DNA of 64,000 nt from G964291335 sp964291335 (lineage in GTDB: Bacteria; Chloroflexota; Dehalococcoidia; Lucifugimonadales; UBA3495). Under the pieces are notes generated by a model. The model saw only the letters and a program-made list of their open reading frames with translations. It ran no database searches and was not told the DNA's origin. Location: the NCBI GenBank assembly GCA_964291335.2, contig OZ219748.1, positions 558,001-622,000 of the forward strand, read 5' to 3'. The position numbers were made by a program, and so were the translations under genes. Of this stretch, positions 8,328 through 17,037 are shown in pieces (positions within the stretch are counted from its first letter, which is position 1; each line of letters begins with the position of its first letter).

Positions 8328-11300
8328 TTATTCATCGTGTAATTCGAACCCCAGTTTCAACTGGACGCTATTATCGCGTACCGGGCGAATAACCTCTTCC
8401 GAGAAACCGTCAGGCTTGCTGGCCGAGATGGCAATTTCCACGTTGATTGCCACGCCGTCGGCGCTCAGGTTGCGGATGATTTCATTCCGGAGCTGGCTAA
8501 TTTCATCCAGGGAAATGTCGGAGACGGCGGTACGGCGGACGACAATCCGGCGGGGGCGGGGAACCGGCGGGGGAACCAGATCGTCGTCGTCGTCAGGGCC
8601 AGGAATGGGGATAGGAACGTCCCCACCGCCACCCCCGCCGGGTGTCTCCCCGTTTCCACCCGGTTCATTCCGCTCCCGCTCCTTTTGCCCCTCCGCAGCC
8701 TTCGGATGCACCAGCAAGCCGTTGAGCTGCCGCTCTCCGATAACCCCGTCAGCTTTTACGCCCTCGCCGCCGTAGCGCAGGTCTTCATACCTGGGGCCAT
8801 CCTCTCCGGCGTCATTATACCTGCTGGCGTGTCCGAAAGCGCCTTCCGCTACCCCCTCAATGATACACTGCTCCAGAACTCCCCGGCTGCGCAGCCGAGG
8901 CAGGTAAACCAGGCGGCTGAATTCATCCCACAAGTCATTAACGCTGATGTCCTTCCCCCGGTTCCAGAAATAAGCTTCCAGTATCCTGGACAGGGAAGAC
9001 ACGGAAATTGCATCTACCAGGGCCTCGTCCTCAACGGCCTTCCTGAAGGCTGCATTAAAAATCTCACCGTCCAGCGCTTCGGTTCGCGCCTGGCAGAACC
9101 GGAACTCCGCCTGCTGCGGGTCATCCTGACGGGGGTAAAGCAACCAGCGGTACGCCCCCACCAGGGCCGTACGCACCCTGCCGTCGGCAGCGATGACTTC
9201 CGTTTTAGCCTGGCTCAAGCGACTGTCGGTCAAGCCGGCAATTACGTTATCGCCGTTGATGATGGAGTCCCAAGCCAGGTAGCTTCGGGCCGCCTCCCGC
9301 AGGCTGCGAATTTCGTCCTGCCTGGCGGCCAGGAAGAGCAGGGTGTTCCGGCGGAACCGGTCGGCATCGCCGCGCTGCGTCAGAAGCTGCAAGGCTGCCG
9401 GCGTGGCGGCGTCGCTGGCACGAGGGGAAAGAGCCAGGTTGGGAGGCAAAACCACCAGCCTTACCGCATCGGTATCGGGTACTTTTTCGGTGCTGCCATC
9501 ATAAAGGACAACGTCGGCTCTGCGGTGCCGCGCCTCTTCCAGCTTTTTAACGATGCAGGCGTCAACGAGGGACTGGTCAAGGTTATCGGCCCGATCGCTG
9601 ACCACCTTGTTCAGGTTGGCCTCCGAATGGAAGTAATACCTGCCTTCGGAATGGTACAGGTAATAAAGGTTGCCGGTCATTCGGGCCAGAGCCTCGTTGT
9701 ATCGGGCATAGCCCTGGCCCGGCTGAACCACGCCCAGGTGAATCTGCCGGGCGTCCAGCCCGCGGACGGCGCCGCTGGGGGCGCTGCCCAGGAACACCGC
9801 GCGGGCAATGCGGCGGGCGGCGCCGCCCACTTCGGAAAAGCGCTGCGAAGCCCGGTCGATGTCGTCGGTTCGGGAATTATCCCGGTCCACTTCCGCCAGC
9901 GCCGGGCCCCATTCGCCGGACAGCAGCCGGTTGAACTCGTTAGCCAGCCGGTCATCGTAAAAAGGCAGGCTGCCCGGCAGAATCAGGGGGGAAGAATCGT
10001 TGCTTCGGTAAAGGCGGCTGATGCAGTCGGCCATCAGCCGCAGGACGCCCCGGGTGCGCTGAAAGTCCGGTATCGATGACCAGTCGTAATAGAGGCGGTC
10101 AAAAATCTCCGGGTGAATGGGGTAGCAAGCCTTCATCCGTTCCAGATAGTTCTGTTCCGAGACCCCCTGGGGGTATTCGCCCCGGTTTTGAGAGTATATT
10201 CGGACGAAGGCTTCGCAAGTCTGGTCCCGAGCCTCCGGGTCGGCTATGGCGGTGAAAAGGCGGCGCCGGATTACCTCGAAAGCCTCGTTTATCGCCAGCG
10301 GCTCCCAAATCTTCTCGATGCGGCCCATAAGGCTTTCCAGACGGGCCAGGACGGCGGCGCCCACTTCGCTGCCAGCCTCCACGGCGCTTTCCGTCAAGGT
10401 TATTACCAGCGAAACGTTGCCGCTCCGCCGGACGGATTCGGTAAGAGCCTGGATGAAGGTGTAGATGCTGTCCTGGGCCGGCCCGGCATTGCGTACATAG
10501 GCCACCAACTCATCAATCAGGATGACGCAGGGGCCGATGTGTTCCAGCAGGGCATCCAGCTGCTGGCCGCCGGGGGCAGTGCCCTGCCGCGCGGCCGCCC
10601 CGATGAGGTCATACCCTTCCTGCCCTGCCAGCTGGTAGGCCATCACGCCCCAGAGGGTGTTCAGCGGGTCGCCCTTTTCCCGGGTCTGCGCAGTATCGGT
10701 AGTCGCCAGATAAACGCCCGACAGCACCGCCACTTCCCCCAGGCTTTCGGCGCTGTCCGTGTTCTCGCCATAGCCGGCCTCGGCCATGATGGAGCGGATT
10801 TCCCGGTGAACGCCGCTGTCGTCCCTGGGGCTTAACAGGGAACCGGTGTTGCGCACCAGGTGGTACAGGGCGATTAGGCTGTGGGTTTTGCCGCCGCCGA
10901 ACCCGGTTTTAGTCTGAATAACCGGGTCGCCGCCGTTGCCGGCCAGCCGCTTCAGGGCGTTGACCAGCAGGGTGCGGATGCCCGGGGTTATATAGGTATG
11001 GTCGTAGAAATCAACGGGGTTGCCATACTGCGTTGCATTGGCCCGCCCGTCGTACACCTGCTGCAAATCAGCGGCAAACTCCGCCTGCTGGTAGCTGCCC
11101 TGGGCAACGTCCTGGTTAGGGCGGATTACCACGCTCCAGCGCTTCAGGCCGGCCGGAACCGGCCGTGGTTCCGGCTTTGGTTGGTCGGGAGGAACGGGCA
11201 AAGGCATTACTACGCCGGGTTCCGGGGCCATTAACCCGGCTAGAATGTCCTCCACCGCTTTCTTCTGCTCCGGGGCGTTGATCTTGCCCAGCACGTTGGC

Positions 11301-11690
11301 AATGAGCCAGATATGCGTGCTGGCATACTCGCGCTCCAGGTCCTGGGCGCCGGGGTGGGCTACCTGATTCCGCGCGCTGGCGATTAACCACAATTCACTC
11401 TGCACGGTCTGGCTGTCGCGGAAAGCGCTGGAGAATACTTCCCGCCAATGACGCTGCACCAGAGTGGGGAAGTCGTTTACGTCAATCAGGTCTTCGACCT
11501 TGTCGCCCCGATTCAGCTGCTGCCTTACCTCATCGGCCCGGCGGGGCTGCAAGAAATCGGTAACGGCCCGTTCCAGCGTAGCCCCGCGCACCTGCTTCAG
11601 GCAGCGCAGCAGGAAGGGGCGCATAGCGTCCCGGTAAATGTCAACGGCTTTGGTAAGAGCATCCCGGTTAGGTCGCGGCGTTGCAGTCAT
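8328..11690 (-). CDS. Swt1-type HEPN / DUF499 AAA ATPase
   Basis: A 1120-residue multidomain protein. Residues about 1-140 look like a Swt1-family HEPN domain with an intact R-x4-H motif (RNQVAH, R107-H112), the catalytic signature of HEPN RNases. A Pro-rich linker (about 160-180) follows. The DUF499 (COG1483) P-loop ATPase has Walker A GFGGGKTH (263-270) and Walker B VILIDE (389-394). The tail carries a Gly-run/Asp-run linker and a compact C-terminal domain. DUF499 ATPases include BrxC/PglY of BREX and partners of COG1743 methylases. The ATG at 11690 has AGGAGG 11 bp upstream; the frame continues upstream to 11816. It is first gene of the operon with the methylase and GIY-YIG genes. The trigger of the HEPN domain is unknown. 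Confidence 0.85.
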   Translation of the reverse strand: MTATPRPNRDALTKAVDIYRDAMRPFLLRCLKQVRGATLERAVTDFLQPRRADEVRQQLNRGDKVEDLIDVNDFPTLVQRHWREVFSSAFRDSQTVQSELWLIASARNQVAHPGAQDLEREYASTHIWLIANVLGKINAPEQKKAVEDILAGLMAPEPGVVMPLPVPPDQPKPEPRPVPAGLKRWSVVIRPNQDVAQGSYQQAEFAADLQQVYDGRANATQYGNPVDFYDHTYITPGIRTLLVNALKRLAGNGGDPVIQTKTGFGGGKTHSLIALYHLVRNTGSLLSPRDDSGVHREIRSIMAEAGYGENTDSAESLGEVAVLSGVYLATTDTAQTREKGDPLNTLWGVMAYQLAGQEGYDLIGAAARQGTAPGGQQLDALLEHIGPCVILIDELVAYVRNAGPAQDSIYTFIQALTESVRRSGNVSLVITLTESAVEAGSEVGAAVLARLESLMGRIEKIWEPLAINEAFEVIRRRLFTAIADPEARDQTCEAFVRIYSQNRGEYPQGVSEQNYLERMKACYPIHPEIFDRLYYDWSSIPDFQRTRGVLRLMADCISRLYRSNDSSPLILPGSLPFYDDRLANEFNRLLSGEWGPALAEVDRDNSRTDDIDRASQRFSEVGGAARRIARAVFLGSAPSGAVRGLDARQIHLGVVQPGQGYARYNEALARMTGNLYYLYHSEGRYYFHSEANLNKVVSDRADNLDQSLVDACIVKKLEEARHRRADVVLYDGSTEKVPDTDAVRLVVLPPNLALSPRASDAATPAALQLLTQRGDADRFRRNTLLFLAARQDEIRSLREAARSYLAWDSIINGDNVIAGLTDSRLSQAKTEVIAADGRVRTALVGAYRWLLYPRQDDPQQAEFRFCQARTEALDGEIFNAAFRKAVEDEALVDAISVSSLSRILEAYFWNRGKDISVNDLWDEFSRLVYLPRLRSRGVLEQCIIEGVAEGAFGHASRYNDAGEDGPRYEDLRYGGEGVKADGVIGERQLNGLLVHPKAAEGQKERERNEPGGNGETPGGGGGGDVPIPIPGPDDDDDLVPPPVPRPRRIVVRRTAVSDISLDEISQLRNEIIRNLSADGVAINVEIAISASKPDGFSEEVIRPVRDNSVQLKLGFELHDE

Positions 11691-11796
11691 TGAATTGGCA
11701 GCCTCCTGTTCAGCGTCTGGCATAGCCCTGGCCGGTTCACCCAAACGGTTCGGTAATTTCCCTCGGGACTGCGGATGCCGGTGGCAGCCCCGGTTA

Positions 11797-11805
11797 ATTA
11801 TAGCA
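11797..11805 (-). promoter_or_regulatory. Extended -10 promoter for the HEPN-ATPase/methylase/GIY-YIG operon
   Basis: The minus strand reads TGCTATAAT, an extended -10, about 107 bp before the preferred ATG at 11690. No good -35 lies at 17 bp spacing. The same TGCTATAAT form occurs at better-supported promoters in this window. Confidence 0.45.
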
Positions 11806-11816
11806 ATAACCTTCAA

Positions 11817-12477
11817 GCCGGGGAGCCGGCCAGCCCCCGGCGCGAGGCGGCCCGGCGGTTACCAACGCCGGCAGGGGCTGAAACTGCCCCCGGAAAGGGG
11901 TTTCCGGGCGGCCCGGACGCCCTGCCCGAAACGCCTTCAGCGCCATGCTACCAGGTGGTTGATTGCCTTGACTGCGATGCGGCCCGCCGCCGGTTTGGCG
12001 AAACGGTTTTCTTCAGTTCCACCAGCATTTACAGGTCGGCGTTCATCCGTGCCTTCAGCACTGGAATACGGCACAACCGCTCCAACCCGGCGCTGGTTGC
12101 AGGCGGCCGTGGTTACCGACTTTACTGCCGAGGCTGGCCCCAGGTTGCTGCGTGGCCGGTTCCGTCTCCATAGGCTCATACCCGGAACTCATAAACGCTC
12201 CGGCATGCCGGCCCGCTCGGTAGATCGGGGGCGCCGAGGCTCCGGAAATTCCTTCGGGACAATCCACAATCCGGTAATATGGCACGTCGTAGGCTTCAGA
12301 AGAAAACTGAATTCCCCTTCTGGAGTGTCCGGCCCCCTTCTTCGGCCGCAGCCGGCAGCCACGCCCGATTGTACCTGCCTCCGACCCGGTTCATTGCTGA
12401 TTACTCCTTCGCGCGTATCGTTATTCTAATGGGCCGGGGCTGCCGTCATCCGGGGAGTTTTCCGGGAAACTTTCTGG
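11817..12477. other. Gene-free intergenic region
   Basis: I see no supportable gene here. Open frames on both strands have arginine/proline-rich, non-conserved translations typical of GC-rich non-coding DNA. No RNA gene, repeat or mobile-element end was recognised. The region separates the divergent defence-like operon and the small monooxygenase gene. Confidence 0.5.
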
Positions 12478-12506
12478 TTGTCTTGAAGCCCGGGACCGGC
12501 TATAAT
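12478..12506 (+). promoter_or_regulatory. Sigma70-type promoter of the ABM monooxygenase gene
   Basis: TTGTCT at 12478-12483 and TATAAT at 12501-12506 are separated by 17 bp, about 90 bp before the start codon. Confidence 0.6.
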
Positions 12507-12598
12507 TGTGCTGTTTCACGCCGGTCAAACTAACTGAAGGGAGCCGCTTCCGGCAGCGGGCCAGGTAAGAGTACCCAACCCTTCCCTCCGGAGGAATG

Positions 12599-12928
12599 AT
12601 GATAGCCCTGATTGTAACAATCAATATCAAGCCTGGTTTCAAGGAACAGTTCATGGAGTCAATGATGGGAGATGCCCGAGGCTCCAACAACGACGAACCC
12701 GGCTGCCTGCGTTTCGACGTGCTGCAGGATAATGAGCACGAGAATCGCATTCATCTGTACGAAGTTTATCAGGATGAGGCGGCGTTGGAAGCTCACCGGG
12801 CCGCCCCGCATTACACCAAATGGCGTTCAGAAGTTGCCGACTGGTTCGATGGGGAAATCACCCGCAACGTGGCCTCCCCGGTTTACCCAGCCCCGGAGAA
12901 GTGGGAAAAGCGGCCGCCGGCTGACTGA
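12599..12928 (+). CDS. Antibiotic biosynthesis monooxygenase (ABM) domain protein
   Basis: A roughly 109-residue ferredoxin-like ABM-fold protein (putative quinol monooxygenase, YgiN-like). The family pattern is clear: IALIVTINIKPG at the N-terminus, EPGCLRFDVLQ in the middle, then FEVY-like LYEVYQDEAALEAHRAAPHY. Such proteins form dimers and oxidise quinols or small aromatics, or detoxify reactive carbonyls, without a classical cofactor. Two ATGs are adjacent (12596 and 12599). The GGAGG at 12590-12594 is only 1 nt before the first and 4 nt before the second, so I take the second. The gene appears monocistronic, with its own promoter. Confidence 0.85.
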   Translation: MIALIVTINIKPGFKEQFMESMMGDARGSNNDEPGCLRFDVLQDNEHENRIHLYEVYQDEAALEAHRAAPHYTKWRSEVADWFDGEITRNVASPVYPAPEKWEKRPPAD

Positions 12929-13012
12929 GCCGGTCGCCCAACCAGCCATCAAGACGCTTTCAGCCAGTCCGGGGCGATGCCATTGCCCCGGCGTCAACTT
13001 GTTGCTGAACAA

Positions 13013-14359
13013 TCAGGTCAGGGCCGGAGCCATTGGGCGGGGGAAGTAAATCTCCCGCAGCGATTTGTTGCCCAGGCTGACCACAATAGCGACGATAAAC
13101 AGGGCCCCGCCCGCCGAAAGCACAATCGGCGCGGTCAGGAAGGAAAATACCTCAAAGAAAGCGCCCAGGTTAACCAGTCCGGCATTAGTCAGGTTAGCCA
13201 GGGCCATACTTCCGCCCACGTGGAAGGAATACACGCCGGAAACCCGCCCCCTGACCGAGTCATCCACAATTGACTGAATGATCGTATGGGTGATGGTCAT
13301 AAAACCGCCCTGGAACATACCAATAGCGACGGTGGCCAGCAGGGAAAGCGCCGGGTTGGTGGAAAGGGCCATCACCATGGGGCCAACTCCACTGGCAAGG
13401 CCAAAAATCAGAAAAAGCTTGCCCCGGGTGCGTTCGTTCCGGACCCCGGCCAGCCAGACAGCGGTAGCCATGGCGCCGGCGCCTACCCCCATAATCAGGA
13501 AGCCGGCGCCCTCCTCGCCGGCGCCCAGTTTCTCTTCGGCCACTACCGGCAGCAACGACTCATAGGACATGGTGAAAGCACAGTGAGCCAGCACAATCAG
13601 AATCATCGCCAGCACTGGGGGGTGGGAATAAACGTAGCTGAAACCCGCCGCCAAATTCCCCAAAAAGCCGCGGCGGGTATCCATTCGCCCGGTGGAACGG
13701 GTAGCAATGCGGGACACTTGCACCAGCCCGGCCGCATACAGTACGGCGCAGGCCCAGAAGACCGGTTCACCGCCAAAATACAGGGTAATCAGCCACGCCA
13801 CCAAACCGCCGACAAAACGGGAACCCTGCTGGGTCGCCTCGTTCAGCGCAATGGCGTTGGGCAAGAGTTCCCGCGGCACCAGGTTGGGCGCCAGGGACTG
13901 GGTGGTGGTCATTTGGGCTGAGCGCAAGGTGCCGTTGAGCAGCGACAGGGACACCAGCCACCAAACGTTGGCCAGGCCGGCCATTACCAGGAAAGCCAAA
14001 AGAATGTTATGCGCCAGGTTAAGCGTGTAGGTCCATTGCAGAACGGTTTGCCGGTTAAAGCGATCGGCCAGGAAACCGGTAATAACAGTTGAGAAGACCC
14101 GCGGTATCATGGCGGCGAAGGTAACTGCCCCTACCCACACATACATTTCTGTCAGGTCTTTGGTAAGAACGGCCCTGGAGACAATCAGGGCCCACGCCGC
14201 AGCTCCGGCGAACAGATTGGCAGTCCACAAGGTGAGGTAATCCTGGTACTCCAGGGCCTGTAGAAACCGATTGAAGGGAGACGCTAACGCCTGTCGCATT
14301 CCATTCACTGCCAATCGCCCCGGCCCGCCGGCGAAATCCTGCATCGCCGCCAATCGCAC
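13013..14359 (-). CDS. MFS transporter (MFS_3 / EntS-like exporter)
   Basis: A 448-residue major facilitator with about twelve hydrophobic segments. The cytoplasmic loop between helices 2 and 3 has GFLADRFNRQ, the MFS motif-A region. Overall it resembles the enterobactin-exporter/MFS_3 group (PF05977), whose members expel siderophores, drugs or metabolites. The first 20 residues, before Met21, are soluble and not obviously conserved, so translation may start at Met21 (RQALASPFNRF). Substrate cannot be inferred: neighbours are the ABM protein (convergent) and minE upstream on the same strand but more than 150 bp away. Confidence 0.82.
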   Translation of the reverse strand: MRLAAMQDFAGGPGRLAVNGMRQALASPFNRFLQALEYQDYLTLWTANLFAGAAAWALIVSRAVLTKDLTEMYVWVGAVTFAAMIPRVFSTVITGFLADRFNRQTVLQWTYTLNLAHNILLAFLVMAGLANVWWLVSLSLLNGTLRSAQMTTTQSLAPNLVPRELLPNAIALNEATQQGSRFVGGLVAWLITLYFGGEPVFWACAVLYAAGLVQVSRIATRSTGRMDTRRGFLGNLAAGFSYVYSHPPVLAMILIVLAHCAFTMSYESLLPVVAEEKLGAGEEGAGFLIMGVGAGAMATAVWLAGVRNERTRGKLFLIFGLASGVGPMVMALSTNPALSLLATVAIGMFQGGFMTITHTIIQSIVDDSVRGRVSGVYSFHVGGSMALANLTNAGLVNLGAFFEVFSFLTAPIVLSAGGALFIVAIVVSLGNKSLREIYFPRPMAPALT

Positions 14360-14526
14360 CGGCGGCTCCTCAGGCCGGGAGAGGGAGGTTGTTGACCGGA
14401 TTATATACCCTGAAAGTCAGCAGGGGAAATTGACGCGGCGGGGCATTGCCGAAACGGCCGGTGAAACCGGGAACGGGTTGGGTAATTCCCGATTAAGCAA
14501 AGGCCGGGAGATTGCCAGGGCAGGTT

Positions 14527-14820
14527 TCAGGGGATACTGGCCCAGCGAGGAACTCTCAGGACGCGAATGTTGGAAACCAGTTCCAGCGACTGATTTACCC
14601 GGCGGAGTTCAAACTCCTGAAATCCGTCGCCGACTTCCAGGTGTCGTTTGATAACTGCCAGCATATCGCAACGCAGGGCTTCCACCATCTCCGGGGCCGC
14701 CACATCCAGCCGGTCCCGGCTGATGGCAGAATGCAGCCGGTCTCGGGCGACGTTTTTGGTGTAGCTCAGGTCATCCTGACCAGCTTTCCGGGTTAAAGTC
14801 CTGCGGAAAACACTAAGCAT
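14527..14820 (-). CDS. minE: Cell division topological specificity factor MinE
   Basis: A 97-residue MinE. The N-terminal anti-MinCD helix/strand region is followed by KNVARDRLHSAISRDR, and the dimerising domain includes MLAVIKRHLEVG and FELRRVNQSLELVSNI. MinE drives MinD off the membrane at midcell so that FtsZ rings form only there. The start overlaps the minD stop by 8 bp, giving a minC-minD-minE operon read on the minus strand with overlaps at both junctions. Length is normal for the family. Confidence 0.92.
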   Translation of the reverse strand: MLSVFRRTLTRKAGQDDLSYTKNVARDRLHSAISRDRLDVAAPEMVEALRCDMLAVIKRHLEVGDGFQEFELRRVNQSLELVSNIRVLRVPRWASIP

Positions 14821-15631
14821 GGGAGTACTCGCTTCGGTTTATTCCCATCAAGTTCCGGACCTTCTCCATCAAACCCGACCTGGGTTCCAGGTCCATCAGC
14901 GGCACCGGGTCGCCGTCAATTCGGGCGGCGATCCGGGAAAAGGCCAGCCCGGAGGCGGCTTTCCGGTCCAGAATGACCGGCACGCCCTGATTAGTGGCGG
15001 TAATCAGGCGATCGTCGGCGGGAACCAGGCCCAGAATATCCACTGCCAGCAACTCAATAATGTCATCCTTATCCAGCATATCGCCCTGTTTAACCATGTT
15101 GGGCCGGATGCGGTTAATAATCAGTCGGGGGCTGTGAATTTCCGCCGCTTCCAGCAGCCCGATAACCCGGTCGGCGTCGCGAATTGCCGACACCTCCGGG
15201 GTAGTAACCAGAATTGCTTCCTGCGCCGGGGCAATAGCGTTCCTGAAGCCCTGCTCAATTCCGGCCGGGCAATCAATGATAATGTAATCGAATTCCCGCT
15301 CCAGCCGACGGCACAAACTCTGCAACTGCTCCGGGTTGACGCAATTTTTATCCCTGGTCTGGGCTGCCGGTATCAGAAACAGGTTGCTCAGCTGCTTGTC
15401 CCGAATTAAAGCCTGGTGCACCTTGCACTTGCCTTCAATGGCATCCACCAGGTCGTAAACGATGCGGTTTTCCAGCCCCATCACCACATCCAGGTTTCGC
15501 AGTCCAATGTCAGTATCCATTACTGCCACTTTGCGGCCCCGCAAGGCCAGGCCGGTGCCAATATTGGCAGTGGTAGTAGTTTTGCCGACACCCCCTTTGC
15601 CCGAGGTGATGACTATGGTCTTACCCTCCAT
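14813..15631 (-). CDS. minD: Septum site-determining ATPase MinD
   Basis: A 272-residue deviant-Walker P-loop ATPase. It begins MEGKTIVITSGKGGVGKTTT with the MinD/ParA signature lysine (KGGVGKTT), followed by DTDIGLRNLDVVMGLE and IIDCPAGIEQGF. The C-terminus contains the amphipathic membrane-targeting helix (GLMEKVRNLMGI). MinD recruits MinC to the membrane and is released by MinE. I chose the ATG at 15631 because the conserved fold begins right there; the frame is open upstream to 15682. This start overlaps the 3' end of minC by 11 bp. Confidence 0.94.
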   Translation of the reverse strand: MEGKTIVITSGKGGVGKTTTTANIGTGLALRGRKVAVMDTDIGLRNLDVVMGLENRIVYDLVDAIEGKCKVHQALIRDKQLSNLFLIPAAQTRDKNCVNPEQLQSLCRRLEREFDYIIIDCPAGIEQGFRNAIAPAQEAILVTTPEVSAIRDADRVIGLLEAAEIHSPRLIINRIRPNMVKQGDMLDKDDIIELLAVDILGLVPADDRLITATNQGVPVILDRKAASGLAFSRIAARIDGDPVPLMDLEPRSGLMEKVRNLMGINRSEYSHA

Positions 15632-16664
15632 AAGGTACTCCTCCCTGGTATTGGTCAAGTCGGCGGGCGAAGGGCGCGACATAAATCGATTGATTATGCA
15701 GATAAGCTACCTTTGGCCCGTTCCTGAACGATCGATTGGGACGTCCCTTTGTCGTACCCTGGCTGACATGGGGGCCAATCTGGAGCCGGGGAGACTCCAG
15801 AGCGAAGGCGATGATCGTGGCCTGCAAGTCGCCTCCTGCGCCGGCGTGAGCCAACCCCCGCAAAGCGCCCAACACTACAATGCTGCCCCCGGCTACAATC
15901 TCGGCTCCGGGGTTAACGTCGGCCAGCGCCACCACGTCGCCGGGGTGGTTGATTACTTCCCCGGAGCGGCAGGTGGTTTTGAGAATCAGGGCCAGCTCGC
16001 CGCGAGGTCCCGCAGAGCCGGACTCCAGTCCCCGGTCTGAAGCAACAATCTCTTCCGGCGCTGCCGGCGCCGGCAGCGCCGGAAACTCGTCCTGCCAGGA
16101 TGAACTATCGGCTGCGTCCGGGCTGGAGCCGGCATCCTCTGGCGTCGGTTCAGCCGGTTTTACTGCGCCGGCTGATGGCCCGGCATCGCCGGCGGCCGGC
16201 TTTTGAGCTCTCGTTGGTTCGGCTTCGCCGCCGGCGGCCGGCGCCGTTTCCTCAACGGGTTTCGGTTGCGCCGGCTGACGGGAGGCAACGGCAAGCGAAT
16301 CAATGAGCTTCGCCGGGGTTTCGCGGTCGGCTGCGCTATCGTCCGGGGCCGTGGTTTCCACACTTGCCAGGACCATGGGCCCATTTCGGCCGGCCTGCTC
16401 CATTACTTCAGCCGGGCAGTAGTAGTCGGATACAGTCAGCCCCGATTCCCGGTCCACTATCTCTTTTATTCGGGCCATTTGATCGGTCAGCCAAATGCGG
16501 CGGCCCACATTAACCGTCACAGTGCCGTGGGAATACAATCCCCGATATTCGTAAAGGTGCCGGCGCAAATTGTGGGTTACCAGCTCAAAGGGAGCTGTAT
16601 CGTCGATGGTGACATCGACCCTGGTTCCCCGCCCTGTTATCTGGATTGGATCGGTCTTAATCAT
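15621..16664 (-). CDS. minC: Septum site-determining protein MinC with long disordered linker
   Basis: A 347-residue MinC, against roughly 220-260 for most family members. Residues 1-110 are the N-terminal FtsZ-antagonising domain (DPIQITGRGTRVDV, then YEYRGLYSHGTVTVNVG). Residues about 230-330 are the MinC_C beta-helix (TCRSGEVINHPGDVV, GAEIVAGGSIVVLGALRGLAHAG), which binds MinD and dimerises. Between them lie about 120 residues rich in Ala, Pro, Glu and Ser, likely disordered. The last ~20 residues after YLHNQSIYVAP overlap the minD start. First gene of the min operon; a promoter matching TTGACG-18-TATAAC lies about 170 bp upstream. Confidence 0.9.
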   Translation of the reverse strand: MIKTDPIQITGRGTRVDVTIDDTAPFELVTHNLRRHLYEYRGLYSHGTVTVNVGRRIWLTDQMARIKEIVDRESGLTVSDYYCPAEVMEQAGRNGPMVLASVETTAPDDSAADRETPAKLIDSLAVASRQPAQPKPVEETAPAAGGEAEPTRAQKPAAGDAGPSAGAVKPAEPTPEDAGSSPDAADSSSWQDEFPALPAPAAPEEIVASDRGLESGSAGPRGELALILKTTCRSGEVINHPGDVVALADVNPGAEIVAGGSIVVLGALRGLAHAGAGGDLQATIIAFALESPRLQIGPHVSQGTTKGRPNRSFRNGPKVAYLHNQSIYVAPFARRLDQYQGGVPYGG

Positions 16665-16833
16665 GGAGATACCCGAAGGATCAGAGTTGCATCATGGCCC
16701 GGCTGCCCAACTGAACTCAAGGGCGACTGGACAAGCAAAGAACCGGCCGCGCCGCCGGAAAGATAACGAACTCGGAAGGCAGGAACGAGAAGAAAAACCG
16801 CCGCCCACTCCCTCTGCCCTGACGTCTGGCATA

Positions 16834-16863
16834 GTTATAGCAAGGTCTTTTTTGTTGCGTCAA
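16834..16863 (-). promoter_or_regulatory. Promoter of the minCDE operon
   Basis: On the minus strand TTGACG (16863-16858) and TATAAC (16839-16834) are 18 bp apart, with TGC directly before the -10. Leader to minC is about 165 nt. Confidence 0.6.
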
Positions 16864-16965
16864 GGCTCTCCGGTGGCGGTTTTAAGCGGGTTTATGTGAA
16901 GCTGACCGTCAAAGACAATGCCGGACAGAAGTTAGCGCCAGGGGGGGAACTGTCCCGCGAGAATA

Positions 16966-16974
16966 TGCTACAAT
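16966..16974 (+). promoter_or_regulatory. Extended -10 promoter upstream of the CtpA-like protease gene
   Basis: TGCTACAAT on the plus strand, 64 bp before the proposed TTG start. No convincing -35 was found. Together with the minC promoter it makes this a divergent promoter region. Confidence 0.4.
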
Positions 16975-17037
16975 CTATTCTGGAACAACTTACCGTAGCG
17001 GTTCCCAACGTCTGGAAACTCCGGGGAGTCTGGCGGA

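Noticed and set aside
11638..12429. 263-codon plus-strand frame opposite and beyond the HEPN-ATPase start
   Set aside because: Arg/Pro/Gly-rich translation without motifs; partly antisense to a firm gene.
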